A stretch of 64,000 bases of DNA from Chlamydiales bacterium (GTDB lineage: Bacteria > Chlamydiota > Chlamydiia > Chlamydiales > JAJFMA01): NCBI GenBank assembly GCA_030679955.1, contig JAUXSF010000011.1:1-64000 (forward strand), in the 5' to 3' direction. Numbering within the stretch: the stretch's first letter is position 1; each line of letters opens with the position of its first letter. The notes under the pieces are model-generated. The model was not told the DNA's origin. It saw nothing but the letters and a program-made list of their open reading frames with translations, and did not search any database. Below are positions 25,957-33,969 of this stretch, one piece after another. The translations under genes and the position numbers were made by a program.

Positions 25957-26029
25957 TTAACGCAAAGACGCAGAGGCGCGCAGAGTAAATAAGAATGGAC
26001 CTCTTCGCGGCTTTGCGACTTTGCGTTAA
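25957..26029. repeat. Repeat family A, copy 3 (inverted pair)
   Basis: ttaacgcaaagacgcagag faces ctttgcgactttgcgttaa across a short spacer, giving a long imperfect hairpin just after the stop of the Sel1/phosphatase gene. It probably forms the 3' end of that transcript. Confidence 0.65.
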
Positions 26030-26113
26030 ATTTCTACTCTAACCCTCTCTCCTTTAAACGATCTTGATGGCCAAATACTATTATCATTGCCGACGGAAAA
26101 AAAGGAGGTCACA

Positions 26114-26680
26114 TTGACAATACGATCAATTAATTTAGACAGCCAAAGTACTTATCAGGCCATTGCTGCCGTTAAGAAAAACCCCAAAGAGATACACTCC
26201 TTAACAAAAATCGCCTATGCTTCACTTTGTGATGCTGGTACACATGGCTGGCATGCCATTTCTAGACTTCCATCGGCGGTAATTAATCGGCAACTGCCAA
26301 CTCATGCCCTTCACGTGCAGCGTTCTCTTGCACATTTGGCTCTTGCTATCTCGCTACCCTTTTCTCTCCGCAATCCAAATAATGTCGTCGATACAGCCGA
26401 ATTTCTAGGGTTAAAGAGCCAGAAGACTAATTGGTTTAAGTTGCACCCAAAAAAAACGATAGCCATAGCTTTGGCAGCGATTGGTACGCTAGGGGCTTTA
26501 GCTTATTCTCTTACTAAAGACTCCCCTCTCCCAGAGAAAACATCGTTCGACCAGTTTTTCGATAAAATTGCTGCCACCGTCAAAAAGGCCGCGGAAAATA
26601 TGGACGACGAGGAGGGCGACTGGAGCCTTCTGTTCGATAGCCCTTACGACAACGACTATGGTAACCCTTGGGACCATTAG
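26114..26680 (+). CDS. Small membrane protein of unknown function, 188 aa
   Basis: I start at TTG 26114 because AAAGGAGGT precedes it by five bases; the open frame extends nine codons further upstream. A helical N-terminal region includes THALHVQRSLAHLALAISL. One transmembrane segment (KTIAIALAAIGTLGALAYSL) follows, and the acidic C-terminus is rich in Asp/Tyr (DDEEGDWS, DSPYDNDYGN). The pattern HA-x4-SLA-x-L resembles AHAANIKQSLALLSLL in the N-terminal part of the U-box protein at 58802, so a shared module is possible. The family is unknown. Confidence 0.6.
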   Translation: MTIRSINLDSQSTYQAIAAVKKNPKEIHSLTKIAYASLCDAGTHGWHAISRLPSAVINRQLPTHALHVQRSLAHLALAISLPFSLRNPNNVVDTAEFLGLKSQKTNWFKLHPKKTIAIALAAIGTLGALAYSLTKDSPLPEKTSFDQFFDKIAATVKKAAENMDDEEGDWSLLFDSPYDNDYGNPWDH

Positions 26681-26695
26681 CAGATAAAGTCGTGT

Positions 26696-27649
26696 CTAGC
26701 CTTCACGGCCTTCAATAGCAGCGATTCGCTTCTCTACTGGTGGGTGAGTGGCGAAGATGCCACCTAGGAAACTAGGATGATCAAAGTACATATGTGAAAA
26801 GGCCATGCCTTCTTTAGGCATGTCAGATACTTTGCCATGCTCGGCTTCGATTTTACGTAACGCGTTGGCCAGGCCTGCCGGATTCCTGGTAAATTGAACG
26901 GAAGTTGCATCCGCTAGGTATTCGCGTTCGCGGCTAACCATAGCCCTTAGGATCGAGCCAAATAGCCACGTTACTGCTCCGGCAATCATTAACACCAAAG
27001 CGGCTACCATGATGGGATTGCCGCCTTTTTCGTTGGAATCGCGGCGCATCGAGGTCATCGACATCATGCGGAATGCTAAATATAGAATAATGAAAAAGCC
27101 CATCAACATTGCCGAGAGGTGCATACTCATACGCATATCACCGTTAGCCACATGGCCAAATTCGTGGGCGATTACCCCTTGAAGCTCATCGCGGTTTAAT
27201 AATTCAAGAGCGCCTCTCGTTACCGCTATGGCTGCTTTATCTTGGGTTAGTCCCGCTGCAAAGGCATTTATCTGCTGAGCGTCGATAATATAGACTGGAG
27301 GAACAGGTAGCGCTGATGCTACTGCAACTTCTTCGACGATATTCAGCAGCTGACGCTCTTTCATATCAGGGCTTTCTGGGAGAGCTAAGCGACCGCCTAA
27401 AGATTCAGCGACATAGGAGCCTCCAAAGGCCGAATAACAGCTCCATTGGTATAGCGCTGTGCCAAAGGTAACGACCAAAAATACCGAGGCGACAATGGGA
27501 AAAGACTCCTGATAATCAGGGCCTGCCCACTGTCGAACTAATATTTCGGCTCCAACAGCAACGACAAAAGTCATCACGATAAAGGCTACTAGGTACACCT
27601 TTGTCCACGATTTAGCGCGGCGCTGAGCTTCCCAAAAGTTCATAGCCAT
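26696..27649 (-). CDS. htpX: M48-family membrane metalloprotease, HtpX type
   Basis: 317-aa inner-membrane zinc protease for membrane-protein quality control. Two N-terminal membrane segments precede VYIIDAQQINAFAAG. The active site is IAHEFGHVANGD (HExxH with a catalytic Glu), two more hydrophobic segments follow, and the third zinc ligand lies in the REREYLADA region (Glu). It ends with THPPVEKRIAAIEG, as is usual for the family. It begins 11 bases after lemA, the common LemA-HtpX pairing. Confidence 0.92.
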   Translation of the reverse strand: MAMNFWEAQRRAKSWTKVYLVAFIVMTFVVAVGAEILVRQWAGPDYQESFPIVASVFLVVTFGTALYQWSCYSAFGGSYVAESLGGRLALPESPDMKERQLLNIVEEVAVASALPVPPVYIIDAQQINAFAAGLTQDKAAIAVTRGALELLNRDELQGVIAHEFGHVANGDMRMSMHLSAMLMGFFIILYLAFRMMSMTSMRRDSNEKGGNPIMVAALVLMIAGAVTWLFGSILRAMVSREREYLADATSVQFTRNPAGLANALRKIEAEHGKVSDMPKEGMAFSHMYFDHPSFLGGIFATHPPVEKRIAAIEGREG

Positions 27650-27660
27650 ATAGAATACCT

Positions 27661-28257
27661 TTAGCTAAAAGAAACCTTCACAGCTTTACGAGCATCGGGC
27701 TCTTCGACCTGATATTGCTCCACTTCGTGGTGACCAAACATTGGCGCTACAATCATCGCAGGGAAAACCTGCTGGGCATTATTGTATGCCAACACCATGT
27801 CATTGTACGACTGGCGCGCAAAGGCCACTTTGTTCTCAGTGCTCGAAAGCTCCTCTTGCAGCTGCTGCATATTTTCGCTAGCTCGCAGCTCAGGATAATT
27901 CTCCGCCACGGCAAACAGCTTGGTCATCCCGCCTTGTAACGCCGACTCGGCGACAACCAAGTCCTTAATAGATCCATCTGTAGGACCACCGGCCGCTTGT
28001 ATACGTGTGCGCGCTGCCTCCGCCTGATTCCTTGCGTTGGTCACTGACTCCAGTGTCCCACGCTCGTGAGCCATGTAGCCTTTCACAGCTTCCACCAAGT
28101 TAGGGATCAAGTCATGGCGACGCTGCAATTGAACGTCGATTTGTCCCCAGGCGTTTTTAACCTGGTTCTTGTAACGCACCAATGTGTTGTAAACCGACAT
28201 CAGCCATAAGCCCATGATCAGCACAACACCTAGAATGATGATTGCCAATGTACCCAT
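27661..28257 (-). CDS. lemA: LemA family protein
   Basis: 198-aa protein with one N-terminal transmembrane segment (TLAIIILGVVLIMGLWL) and a long helical cytoplasmic or periplasmic part. It has the family signature YNTLVRYKNQVKNAWGQIDV, then QLQRRHDLIPNLVEAVKGYM, and FARQSYNDMVLAYNN near the end. I choose ATG 28257 with GAGGGG upstream; ATG and GTG alternatives lie 6 and 15 bases further up. It forms an operon with htpX. Molecular function is not established for the family. Confidence 0.9.
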   Translation of the reverse strand: MGTLAIIILGVVLIMGLWLMSVYNTLVRYKNQVKNAWGQIDVQLQRRHDLIPNLVEAVKGYMAHERGTLESVTNARNQAEAARTRIQAAGGPTDGSIKDLVVAESALQGGMTKLFAVAENYPELRASENMQQLQEELSSTENKVAFARQSYNDMVLAYNNAQQVFPAMIVAPMFGHHEVEQYQVEEPDARKAVKVSFS

Positions 28258-28446
28258 AGTCATTCCCCTCACTGTTACTTATCCGCAGAATAGCCGATCT
28301 GGACAAAAATGACGAACATCTAATTTATCCTGTACTAATTATAAATCTAATTATTATCAATTAAAATAAACATTTATCTTAAATTTTCAATTACGTTATA
28401 ATAGCTAATAGAAGTTCAACTATTTTAATAAATACGAGAGTAATTT

Positions 28447-30708
28447 ATGGAATTGCATAATGACCCTCTTTCCTCCTCGCAAGAAGTGCAGCTGGGCTCC
28501 TCTAGGGACAGCCTACCGGTTATTGAGCATGAAGGAGAACTTAGAGGGCACTCTATGGAGAGACTAGAGAGTGGGGAGATACCTAAACCTACCTCGGAGT
28601 TCCAGGCTAGAGTCGCTCAGCATAACTCACCCAAAGTACAGCAATTGCTAGGTACTCACAAAATTGTCAGCGACCCTACTAAATCAAAGCTCCTAAAGAC
28701 AGGCCTTACTGGTGCGATAATAAGACTGGCGATGCGTCTAATCGGTAAGGGAGATGTCGTTGAGGCGAAAAAGTTAGATGCGAAAATGTTCATGGAAGCA
28801 ACACAAGCAAGAGAGCTTGTGAAAACGGAAAAGCACATCACTGACCAGGTTTCAATTACCAAGCAGTTCACCGGTGCCAAGAATTTCGTCCGAAATGACG
28901 GGATGCCTATGCTCCCCGAAGGGCGAGGTATTCAGAGTTTTCAGGAAGAATTTGAGAACCGTAAGGGGCTAGATAAGGAGACGGTAGCTCGAGCTCATGT
29001 AAATACCAGGGTCTATAGCGGCAATATTGAGGCTCTTGAATCCGGCAATGGAACCAAGTGGCACCCTTTGGAGATACGTAAGGTTGCCGAAGATGAATTC
29101 TCTGTGAAGGAAAATGGCGTGGTCCCTACAAGCGAACGCGCGCTAGGAGTCTCTACCGACCTTAATAACGTCTACGTCAATATTAGCGATAAAGGCCACC
29201 TAACAATTACAACGGGCATCATCAATACCCAAGATCGCGCTGATGAGTTTATGCAAGCCATAGCAAAGGCCGTCAACATGCGTGAAGAGATGAACACCGA
29301 ACGCAAAGAGAATGGTCTGCCGGAGTTTGGTCCGCTAAAAATACGTATTAGTTCTCACTCGCTGAACGCTTTTGGCGTATCCAAGTTGGGCGAAGCATCG
29401 ATGATTAAGAATCAGAACAAGATGATGGACTACGTGGACCGCAACTTGCGTGGCGTTTTAATTGAATCAGGGTACAAAGGAATAATGCCCGAAAGACCGA
29501 TGGTGTCACACGTCAACCGCACCTTTAATGGTTTTACAAATGTTCCCGGGGAGGAGGCTAAGTGTCACAATATGAGCCGACCAGGAATAGCGACACAAAT
29601 GTCCTGGCTATGTGAAGACATGAACCTCCAGTTAGAGGGATTGCCGGAAATCCAGAAGAACCTAACTGAAATGAGCGTGCTGAAAGATACCATCGCAAAG
29701 CTCGAAGCCGGAACGGGGCAAATGTCATTAGATCAAAAACAAGCGCTCAGCAAGAGATTAGATGCCGCGATATTGAATCGTGACGACCTAAAGACAGAAA
29801 TTGAAGAGGCTGACGACCCTGGATACAAGGCGGCCATGGCAGCACCTCTTGCACAGGCCAACAAGCAAATTCAAGAGATGCAAGAACGACTCACATTATC
29901 AGATCAACGTATTGGCAATTGCAAAGCAAAACTCGAGACGCACAAAGCAAGTCTGAAGGTAGAGATGAAACGTCTAGCGAGAGCCATGAACCAGGCGCTG
30001 CAAGAAGCCGAACAAAAGTCAGACATTGAGAAATCCACCAAGCTGTCCGTTGGTCTACACATCTTAGGTCAGCAGTTAGAAATGAATAAAGAGCTGGGTC
30101 TTTCAAAACTTAACCCCGGCGCAGAAATTCAAATGATGCTGCTGCTCGATAGAATTAATGGCGCAACCACACAAAGTAACTGTAAAAGCAGCCTAGACCG
30201 AAATAGCCACGCAAGAGCGACCGGACCAGTCCTTGACCAATTGTACGACACAGATAACGTCTCGAGCATTGGAAATGCCTATAACTTCATCCGAGACTTT
30301 GAAAGTGATGTTAAACTGATGGATAACAATTGGAAGGAACACCTAAAAGCACATAAAGACGAGGCTGGTTTCGAACCGGATTGGAATGCTTTTGTTCAAA
30401 AAGACTCCCAGTACCGACAAATTGTAGATTTCCAAGCCAAAATGTTTGGAGAGATGATGGGTGTCGGTCGCCCCATCACATCATGGAGCACAGGAACGGA
30501 TGGTGGCTTTAAATGGCACCACGATAAAAAGACGATGAACCCTCTGGAGAAAAATCGTCATCCGATGCCTTACATTCCGGCACAAATTTGGGATGAAGAT
30601 TCTCAGAAAATGGTGCAGCTGGTGACAACAGATAAGAAAGGCAATCGTGAGTTCACTCCAGAAGGCTTAGCCTTATACGCCGGACAGTCGCAAAAACGCG
30701 GGGCGTAA
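28447..30708 (+). CDS. Putative effector, SopB/IpgD-like phosphatase with a degenerate loop, 753 aa
   Basis: GAGAG sits six bases before ATG 28447, behind an AT-rich leader. SNCKSSLDRNSHARA (Cys579, Arg585) keeps the CX5R spacing of the SopB/IpgD inositol-phosphate phosphatase loop (NCKSGKDRTG) but loses Gly, Lys and Thr. Other resemblances are a long helical middle part and a C-terminal stretch with conserved aromatic and His residues (GGFKWHHDKK). A true SopB-like copy lies at 39040, so this may be a divergent or inactive paralog. No signal peptide. Both the family and the activity are uncertain. Confidence 0.45.
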   Translation: MELHNDPLSSSQEVQLGSSRDSLPVIEHEGELRGHSMERLESGEIPKPTSEFQARVAQHNSPKVQQLLGTHKIVSDPTKSKLLKTGLTGAIIRLAMRLIGKGDVVEAKKLDAKMFMEATQARELVKTEKHITDQVSITKQFTGAKNFVRNDGMPMLPEGRGIQSFQEEFENRKGLDKETVARAHVNTRVYSGNIEALESGNGTKWHPLEIRKVAEDEFSVKENGVVPTSERALGVSTDLNNVYVNISDKGHLTITTGIINTQDRADEFMQAIAKAVNMREEMNTERKENGLPEFGPLKIRISSHSLNAFGVSKLGEASMIKNQNKMMDYVDRNLRGVLIESGYKGIMPERPMVSHVNRTFNGFTNVPGEEAKCHNMSRPGIATQMSWLCEDMNLQLEGLPEIQKNLTEMSVLKDTIAKLEAGTGQMSLDQKQALSKRLDAAILNRDDLKTEIEEADDPGYKAAMAAPLAQANKQIQEMQERLTLSDQRIGNCKAKLETHKASLKVEMKRLARAMNQALQEAEQKSDIEKSTKLSVGLHILGQQLEMNKELGLSKLNPGAEIQMMLLLDRINGATTQSNCKSSLDRNSHARATGPVLDQLYDTDNVSSIGNAYNFIRDFESDVKLMDNNWKEHLKAHKDEAGFEPDWNAFVQKDSQYRQIVDFQAKMFGEMMGVGRPITSWSTGTDGGFKWHHDKKTMNPLEKNRHPMPYIPAQIWDEDSQKMVQLVTTDKKGNREFTPEGLALYAGQSQKRGA

Positions 30709-30738
30709 AAAGAGATATTCAAATCCTCACCAGAGAGT

Positions 30739-30780
30739 GGTAAAAAAATGTATCGACAGTTTAGGATGCATTTTTTTACC
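30739..30780 (+). terminator. Hairpin with poly-U arm ahead of the DUF1761 gene
   Basis: ggtaaaaaaatg (30739-30750) and catttttttacc (30769-30780) are perfect complements around an 18-base loop. It could terminate the 753-aa gene. It also ends one base before the ribosome-binding site of the next gene, so it could affect that gene's translation. Confidence 0.5.
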
Positions 30781-30791
30781 TGGAGGAAACT

Positions 30792-31199
30792 ATGCCAACT
30801 CTCTTTATGGATGTGAATTTTTGGGCTGTTTTTACCGCAGCTGTCGTCTACATGGTTATTGGAGGCATTTGGTACTCCCCCTTCCTATTTGGCAAGCTCT
30901 GGCTAGCAGAATCGAAGATCAAGCGCGATGAGATGTCAGGTCAAGGCACAGCCCTTGCAGCGTCATTCCTGGCAGCTATTGTCCTGGGATATGTGTTGGG
31001 TTATTTTATCGCCGCAACGCATTCCGGCACATTTTTTTATGGCGCATACATCGCCTTTTGGGCCTGGCTGGGCTTTGTAGCAACCACAAAGATTCTCGAT
31101 ATCCTTTACTTAGGCAAGTCGTGGAAACTTGTGGTCATAGACGGCGGTTATTTATTGATCGCTTATCTGGCTATGGGAGCTGTTCTCGGCGGTTTTTAA
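30792..31199 (+). CDS. DUF1761-type small membrane protein, 135 aa
   Basis: Four hydrophobic segments. The opening NFWAVFTAAVVYMVIGGIWYSP with the following FGKLWL is typical of DUF1761 proteins, as is LGFVATTKILDILYLGKSWKL. The family's function is unknown. TGGAGG lies eight bases before the ATG. Its 3' end overlaps the convergent DoxX-family gene by 29 bases. Confidence 0.8.
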   Translation: MPTLFMDVNFWAVFTAAVVYMVIGGIWYSPFLFGKLWLAESKIKRDEMSGQGTALAASFLAAIVLGYVLGYFIAATHSGTFFYGAYIAFWAWLGFVATTKILDILYLGKSWKLVVIDGGYLLIAYLAMGAVLGGF

Positions 31200-31641
31200 A
31201 GACATAGCGCTGTAGCAGTTCGTCTATTGAGAAAAGTCCAGGACCGAAGACAAATACAATTACCGCTACAAACAAGTAGAGGAATGCTGACTCTTCCACG
31301 AACACTCTAGGGTTGTTCCAGAAGCCGACGATTGCCTCCATGTGTGCGGTAAAATATGCCACGCTCATATTGATGGTTAAGATTAATCCAACTAATCGCG
31401 ATCCAAGCCCTATTAAAAGCATCAAGCCCCCCACAGCTTCTACCGACGCTACAAAATAGGCTGTGGCAACAGGAGCTGGGAATCCTAAGGTTGTTAGGAA
31501 GGTAGCGAATTGATCAATATGCATCAGCTTACCGGAGCCAGCATAGAAGAAGCCTAGTCCCCATCCTACACGCACTACTAGTAGAAAGATGGATCTGAGC
31601 GCATTTCCCACAATGACTAGCTTCTCGTAGAATGTTCGCAT
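31171..31641 (-). CDS. DoxX family membrane protein, 156 aa
   Basis: Four-helix inner-membrane protein. The signature begins RVGWGLGFFYAGSGKLMHID, then FATFLTTLGFPAP, followed by VEAVGGLMLLIGLGSRLVG. DoxX relatives are linked to oxidative-stress complexes, but no specific role can be given here. ATG 31641 is preceded by a GGGGGGTGGG run. The open frame upstream (58 codons) lacks family similarity. Confidence 0.85.
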   Translation of the reverse strand: MRTFYEKLVIVGNALRSIFLLVVRVGWGLGFFYAGSGKLMHIDQFATFLTTLGFPAPVATAYFVASVEAVGGLMLLIGLGSRLVGLILTINMSVAYFTAHMEAIVGFWNNPRVFVEESAFLYLFVAVIVFVFGPGLFSIDELLQRYVFKNRREQLP

Positions 31642-31687
31642 AACCCACCCCCCTCTTCTGTTCTGACCATAACATTCTAAAATAGAT

Positions 31688-31717
31688 TTGACTAGTGCAG
31701 GATTGTAGCTATATGAT
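31688..31717 (+). promoter_or_regulatory. Sigma-70-type promoter for the small secreted peptide / TMEM14 pair
   Basis: TTGACT (31688-31693) and TATGAT (31712-31717) are separated by 18 bases. They lie 27 bases before the start codon of the 38-aa ORF and match the housekeeping consensus well. Confidence 0.55.
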
Positions 31718-31744
31718 AGTTTTACAAAAAAACAGGAGGTCAAG

Positions 31745-31861
31745 ATGTTTAAAGCGTTTGTTTTAGCTCTATTAGCCGTTTCAGCCGTTATCTCTACTAC
31801 TGAACTGGCAGCCAAATCAACGGTCTATCCTGATCAACGTGGCAGTATCTCTAACGTGTAA
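31745..31861 (+). CDS. Small secreted peptide, 38 aa
   Basis: AGGAGGT lies four bases before ATG 31745, one of the best ribosome-binding sites in the window. The product starts MFKAFVLALLAVSAVISTT, a clear signal peptide with likely cleavage after ELAA. That would leave a mature peptide of about 15 residues (KSTVYPDQRGSISNV). The next gene starts 13 bases downstream, so the two are probably cotranscribed. No family recognised. It is too short for usual ORF cut-offs and easily missed. Confidence 0.6.
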   Translation: MFKAFVLALLAVSAVISTTELAAKSTVYPDQRGSISNV

Positions 31862-31874
31862 CTAGGAGTAATTT

Positions 31875-32201
31875 ATGACTAACTTGAGAGCTGCCGTAGT
31901 GCCACTGCTGTACAGCTTGGTGGTTTTGGTCGGCGGAGTGGTCGGATATCTCCAGGCTCAAAGCATGATTTCGTTGATCACGGCGTTTGTGTTTGGCTTG
32001 CCTCTAATAGGAGCTTCCTTCGCTGTGTGGCGCGGGCTGAAATCCGGATACTATACTGCACTGGGACTAACGATCATCCTAACGATTTTCTTTCACTACC
32101 GGTTTGTTGAGACTCAAAAGTTTATGCCGTCAGGCATGATGGCCATGATCAGCATTCTCGCCTTGATTGGCATGGCTGTCTGGAGACCAAAGCGCAAATA
32201 G
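31875..32201 (+). CDS. TMEM14-like small membrane protein, 108 aa
   Basis: Four short hydrophobic helices with Gly-rich cores: LLYSLVVLVGGVVGYLQA, then SLITAFVFGLPLIGASF, then YYTALGLTIILTIFFHYRF, and MMAMISILALIGM. RFVETQKFMPSGMMA matches the TMEM14 (UPF0136) pattern, including the FMPSG turn. Eukaryotic members are organellar; bacterial roles are not defined. AGGAG precedes the ATG by five or six bases. A family A hairpin follows the stop. Confidence 0.75.
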   Translation: MTNLRAAVVPLLYSLVVLVGGVVGYLQAQSMISLITAFVFGLPLIGASFAVWRGLKSGYYTALGLTIILTIFFHYRFVETQKFMPSGMMAMISILALIGMAVWRPKRK

Positions 32202-32210
32202 ATTAGTGAT

Positions 32211-32277
32211 TTAACGCAAAGACGCAGAGCCGCAAAGAAGTTTTCTCTCCTTTGCGGCTCTGCGTCTTTTGCGCTTA
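32211..32277. terminator. Repeat family A, copy 4: long inverted pair acting as bidirectional terminator
   Basis: ttaacgcaaagacgcagag with the following ccgcaaag (32211-32237) faces ctttgcggctctgcgtcttt (32250-32269), a stem of about 19 perfect pairs. It lies exactly between two convergent genes (TMEM14-like, plus; SNF symporter, minus), so it can end both transcripts. Confidence 0.65.
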
Positions 32278-32290
32278 AATACTGAAATTT

Positions 32291-33796
32291 CTACGACGTT
32301 TGGATTACCGCCGCTGTTTCTTCGGTAGTGTGTTGGTGTACTGAGAAGCGGCTCATTATCATTGCAGCAACCAGAGCCCCTGCGAACCAGCCCCAACGTA
32401 CCAGGAAGCTTAGCGTAATCCCCTGTCCAACTTCTTCCTGCAGCGATCCCAAGAAAATAAAGCCTAAAATCGCGCAAATTAAAACACCAATTGCTTGGGT
32501 AAAGCGCACGGATGGTAGACCGATCTGCCGAGAAACTTCGTCGCGTATTGGGTGAATAATAAAGAAGTAAATGACAACCTCTAGTAGTCCAGAGAATAAC
32601 ATCACATAACCTAAAACCATGGGAGCTAATGACCCCAAGATATGCTGCCCATTGCCGGTGCAGAAAAATGCACCACCGATCAACATTGCCAAAGTAGTGA
32701 CTGTTACCGCAGTCTTACGTGAGGTGCCGAATTCTACTTCAACATTACCAGCAATACTTTCAGCAATCGAAAAGACCCCTGTTATCCCAGCCATAAACAA
32801 GCTGAAAAAGAACAGTGTGCCTAAGATCGGCGTAGCATATGGGCCCATCGCCTGTAGCACCTTAGGAAATACAATAAAACCAAGCTCGAAAGTCGAAGCG
32901 GATTTCACCAAATCTTCAAAAGCCACGCCACTATCCAAACTTAAAAAGCCCAAGCAAGCAAAGATCACCAACCCGGCCAGGCCAGAAATAGTCAAATCCC
33001 CGACAACGACCCAACGCATGGCTCGTCCGATGTTAACTTGGCTACCGTTATATCTTGAATAACCCGTGATGATTCCCAAACCTAAGGACAGGCTGAAGAA
33101 CAGATGGCCGAAGGCATCTCTCCAAATACCAAACTCGCTAAGACGAGAAAAGTCAGGAATCAAGTAGTGCGAAATACCAATCCAAGCGCCAGGCAAGAAG
33201 AGCGTAACAGCGGCAAAAACCATAACCATTAGCACCATCAACGGCATAAAGATAGAGCAAATACGCTCAATCCCAGACTGGATGTTCTGTGTCAGTACGC
33301 GCCAAGCGGCGAAAACCACAACGACAGTAGATAGTAAAATGGCCCAGGAAATACCACCCCAAGAGTCTAACGACCCACTATCTTGTAGGAAATCAACCTT
33401 AAAGAAAGTAGCAGTATCTGCAGGAATTAAGTTCGCAACAGAGAAGTAGGTGTAGGCAACGGTGTAACCAGTCAGAACAGCATAGAAGGCTCCGATAGTT
33501 AAACAGGTCAAGATACTCATCCAACCTAAGGTTCTGCCAATGTTCCCGATATAGCGCCCGTAAGCCGTCACCGTAGGCTGCCCTGTCCGCTGACCAACTA
33601 CAGCCTCTAGAACAAGAACAGGGATTCCCAGTAACAAGTAAGCAACTAATAAGGGAATAAGGAAGGCGCCGCCCCCATTGCGATAACACTGCGCACTGAA
33701 GCTAAGAATATTCGCGAAACCAATAGCGGAGCCTAATATAGACCAAATAAATCCCGATTCTTTCTTCCACGTATTGCTATTGCCCTCTTGAGACAT
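32291..33796 (-). CDS. Sodium:neurotransmitter symporter family (SNF) transporter
   Basis: 501-aa inner-membrane Na+-coupled amino-acid transporter of the LeuT type. The N-terminus WSILGSAIGFANILSF is the Na+-binding TM1 region (family GxAVGLGNxWRFP), followed by NGGGAFLIPLLVAYLL and GIPVLVLEAVVGQ. About 11-12 membrane segments are present. The substrate is not deducible. Chlamydiae use such symporters to import host amino acids, and homologs are standard in the phylum. Confidence 0.92.
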   Translation of the reverse strand: MSQEGNSNTWKKESGFIWSILGSAIGFANILSFSAQCYRNGGGAFLIPLLVAYLLLGIPVLVLEAVVGQRTGQPTVTAYGRYIGNIGRTLGWMSILTCLTIGAFYAVLTGYTVAYTYFSVANLIPADTATFFKVDFLQDSGSLDSWGGISWAILLSTVVVVFAAWRVLTQNIQSGIERICSIFMPLMVLMVMVFAAVTLFLPGAWIGISHYLIPDFSRLSEFGIWRDAFGHLFFSLSLGLGIITGYSRYNGSQVNIGRAMRWVVVGDLTISGLAGLVIFACLGFLSLDSGVAFEDLVKSASTFELGFIVFPKVLQAMGPYATPILGTLFFFSLFMAGITGVFSIAESIAGNVEVEFGTSRKTAVTVTTLAMLIGGAFFCTGNGQHILGSLAPMVLGYVMLFSGLLEVVIYFFIIHPIRDEVSRQIGLPSVRFTQAIGVLICAILGFIFLGSLQEEVGQGITLSFLVRWGWFAGALVAAMIMSRFSVHQHTTEETAAVIQTS

Positions 33797-33969
33797 TCTG
33801 TTACTCCGAATAGGTTAAAAATAATTGTTATTAAAATTATACCTTAATAACCTATTAAAGAGAAGAATAATATCTTTGATAATAAGAGACCATAGAGAGG
33901 ACGTGTGTTTAAGGACCTAAACGACGAAAAGGACCAAAATAACTTAAAAGCATGCAGCAGTCTAGTCGG

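Noticed and set aside
32619-33062. 147-codon plus-strand frame within the SNF symporter gene
   Set aside because: It is antisense to a confidently assigned membrane protein and is Lys/Pro/Thr-rich, as expected for a shadow of hydrophobic codons.
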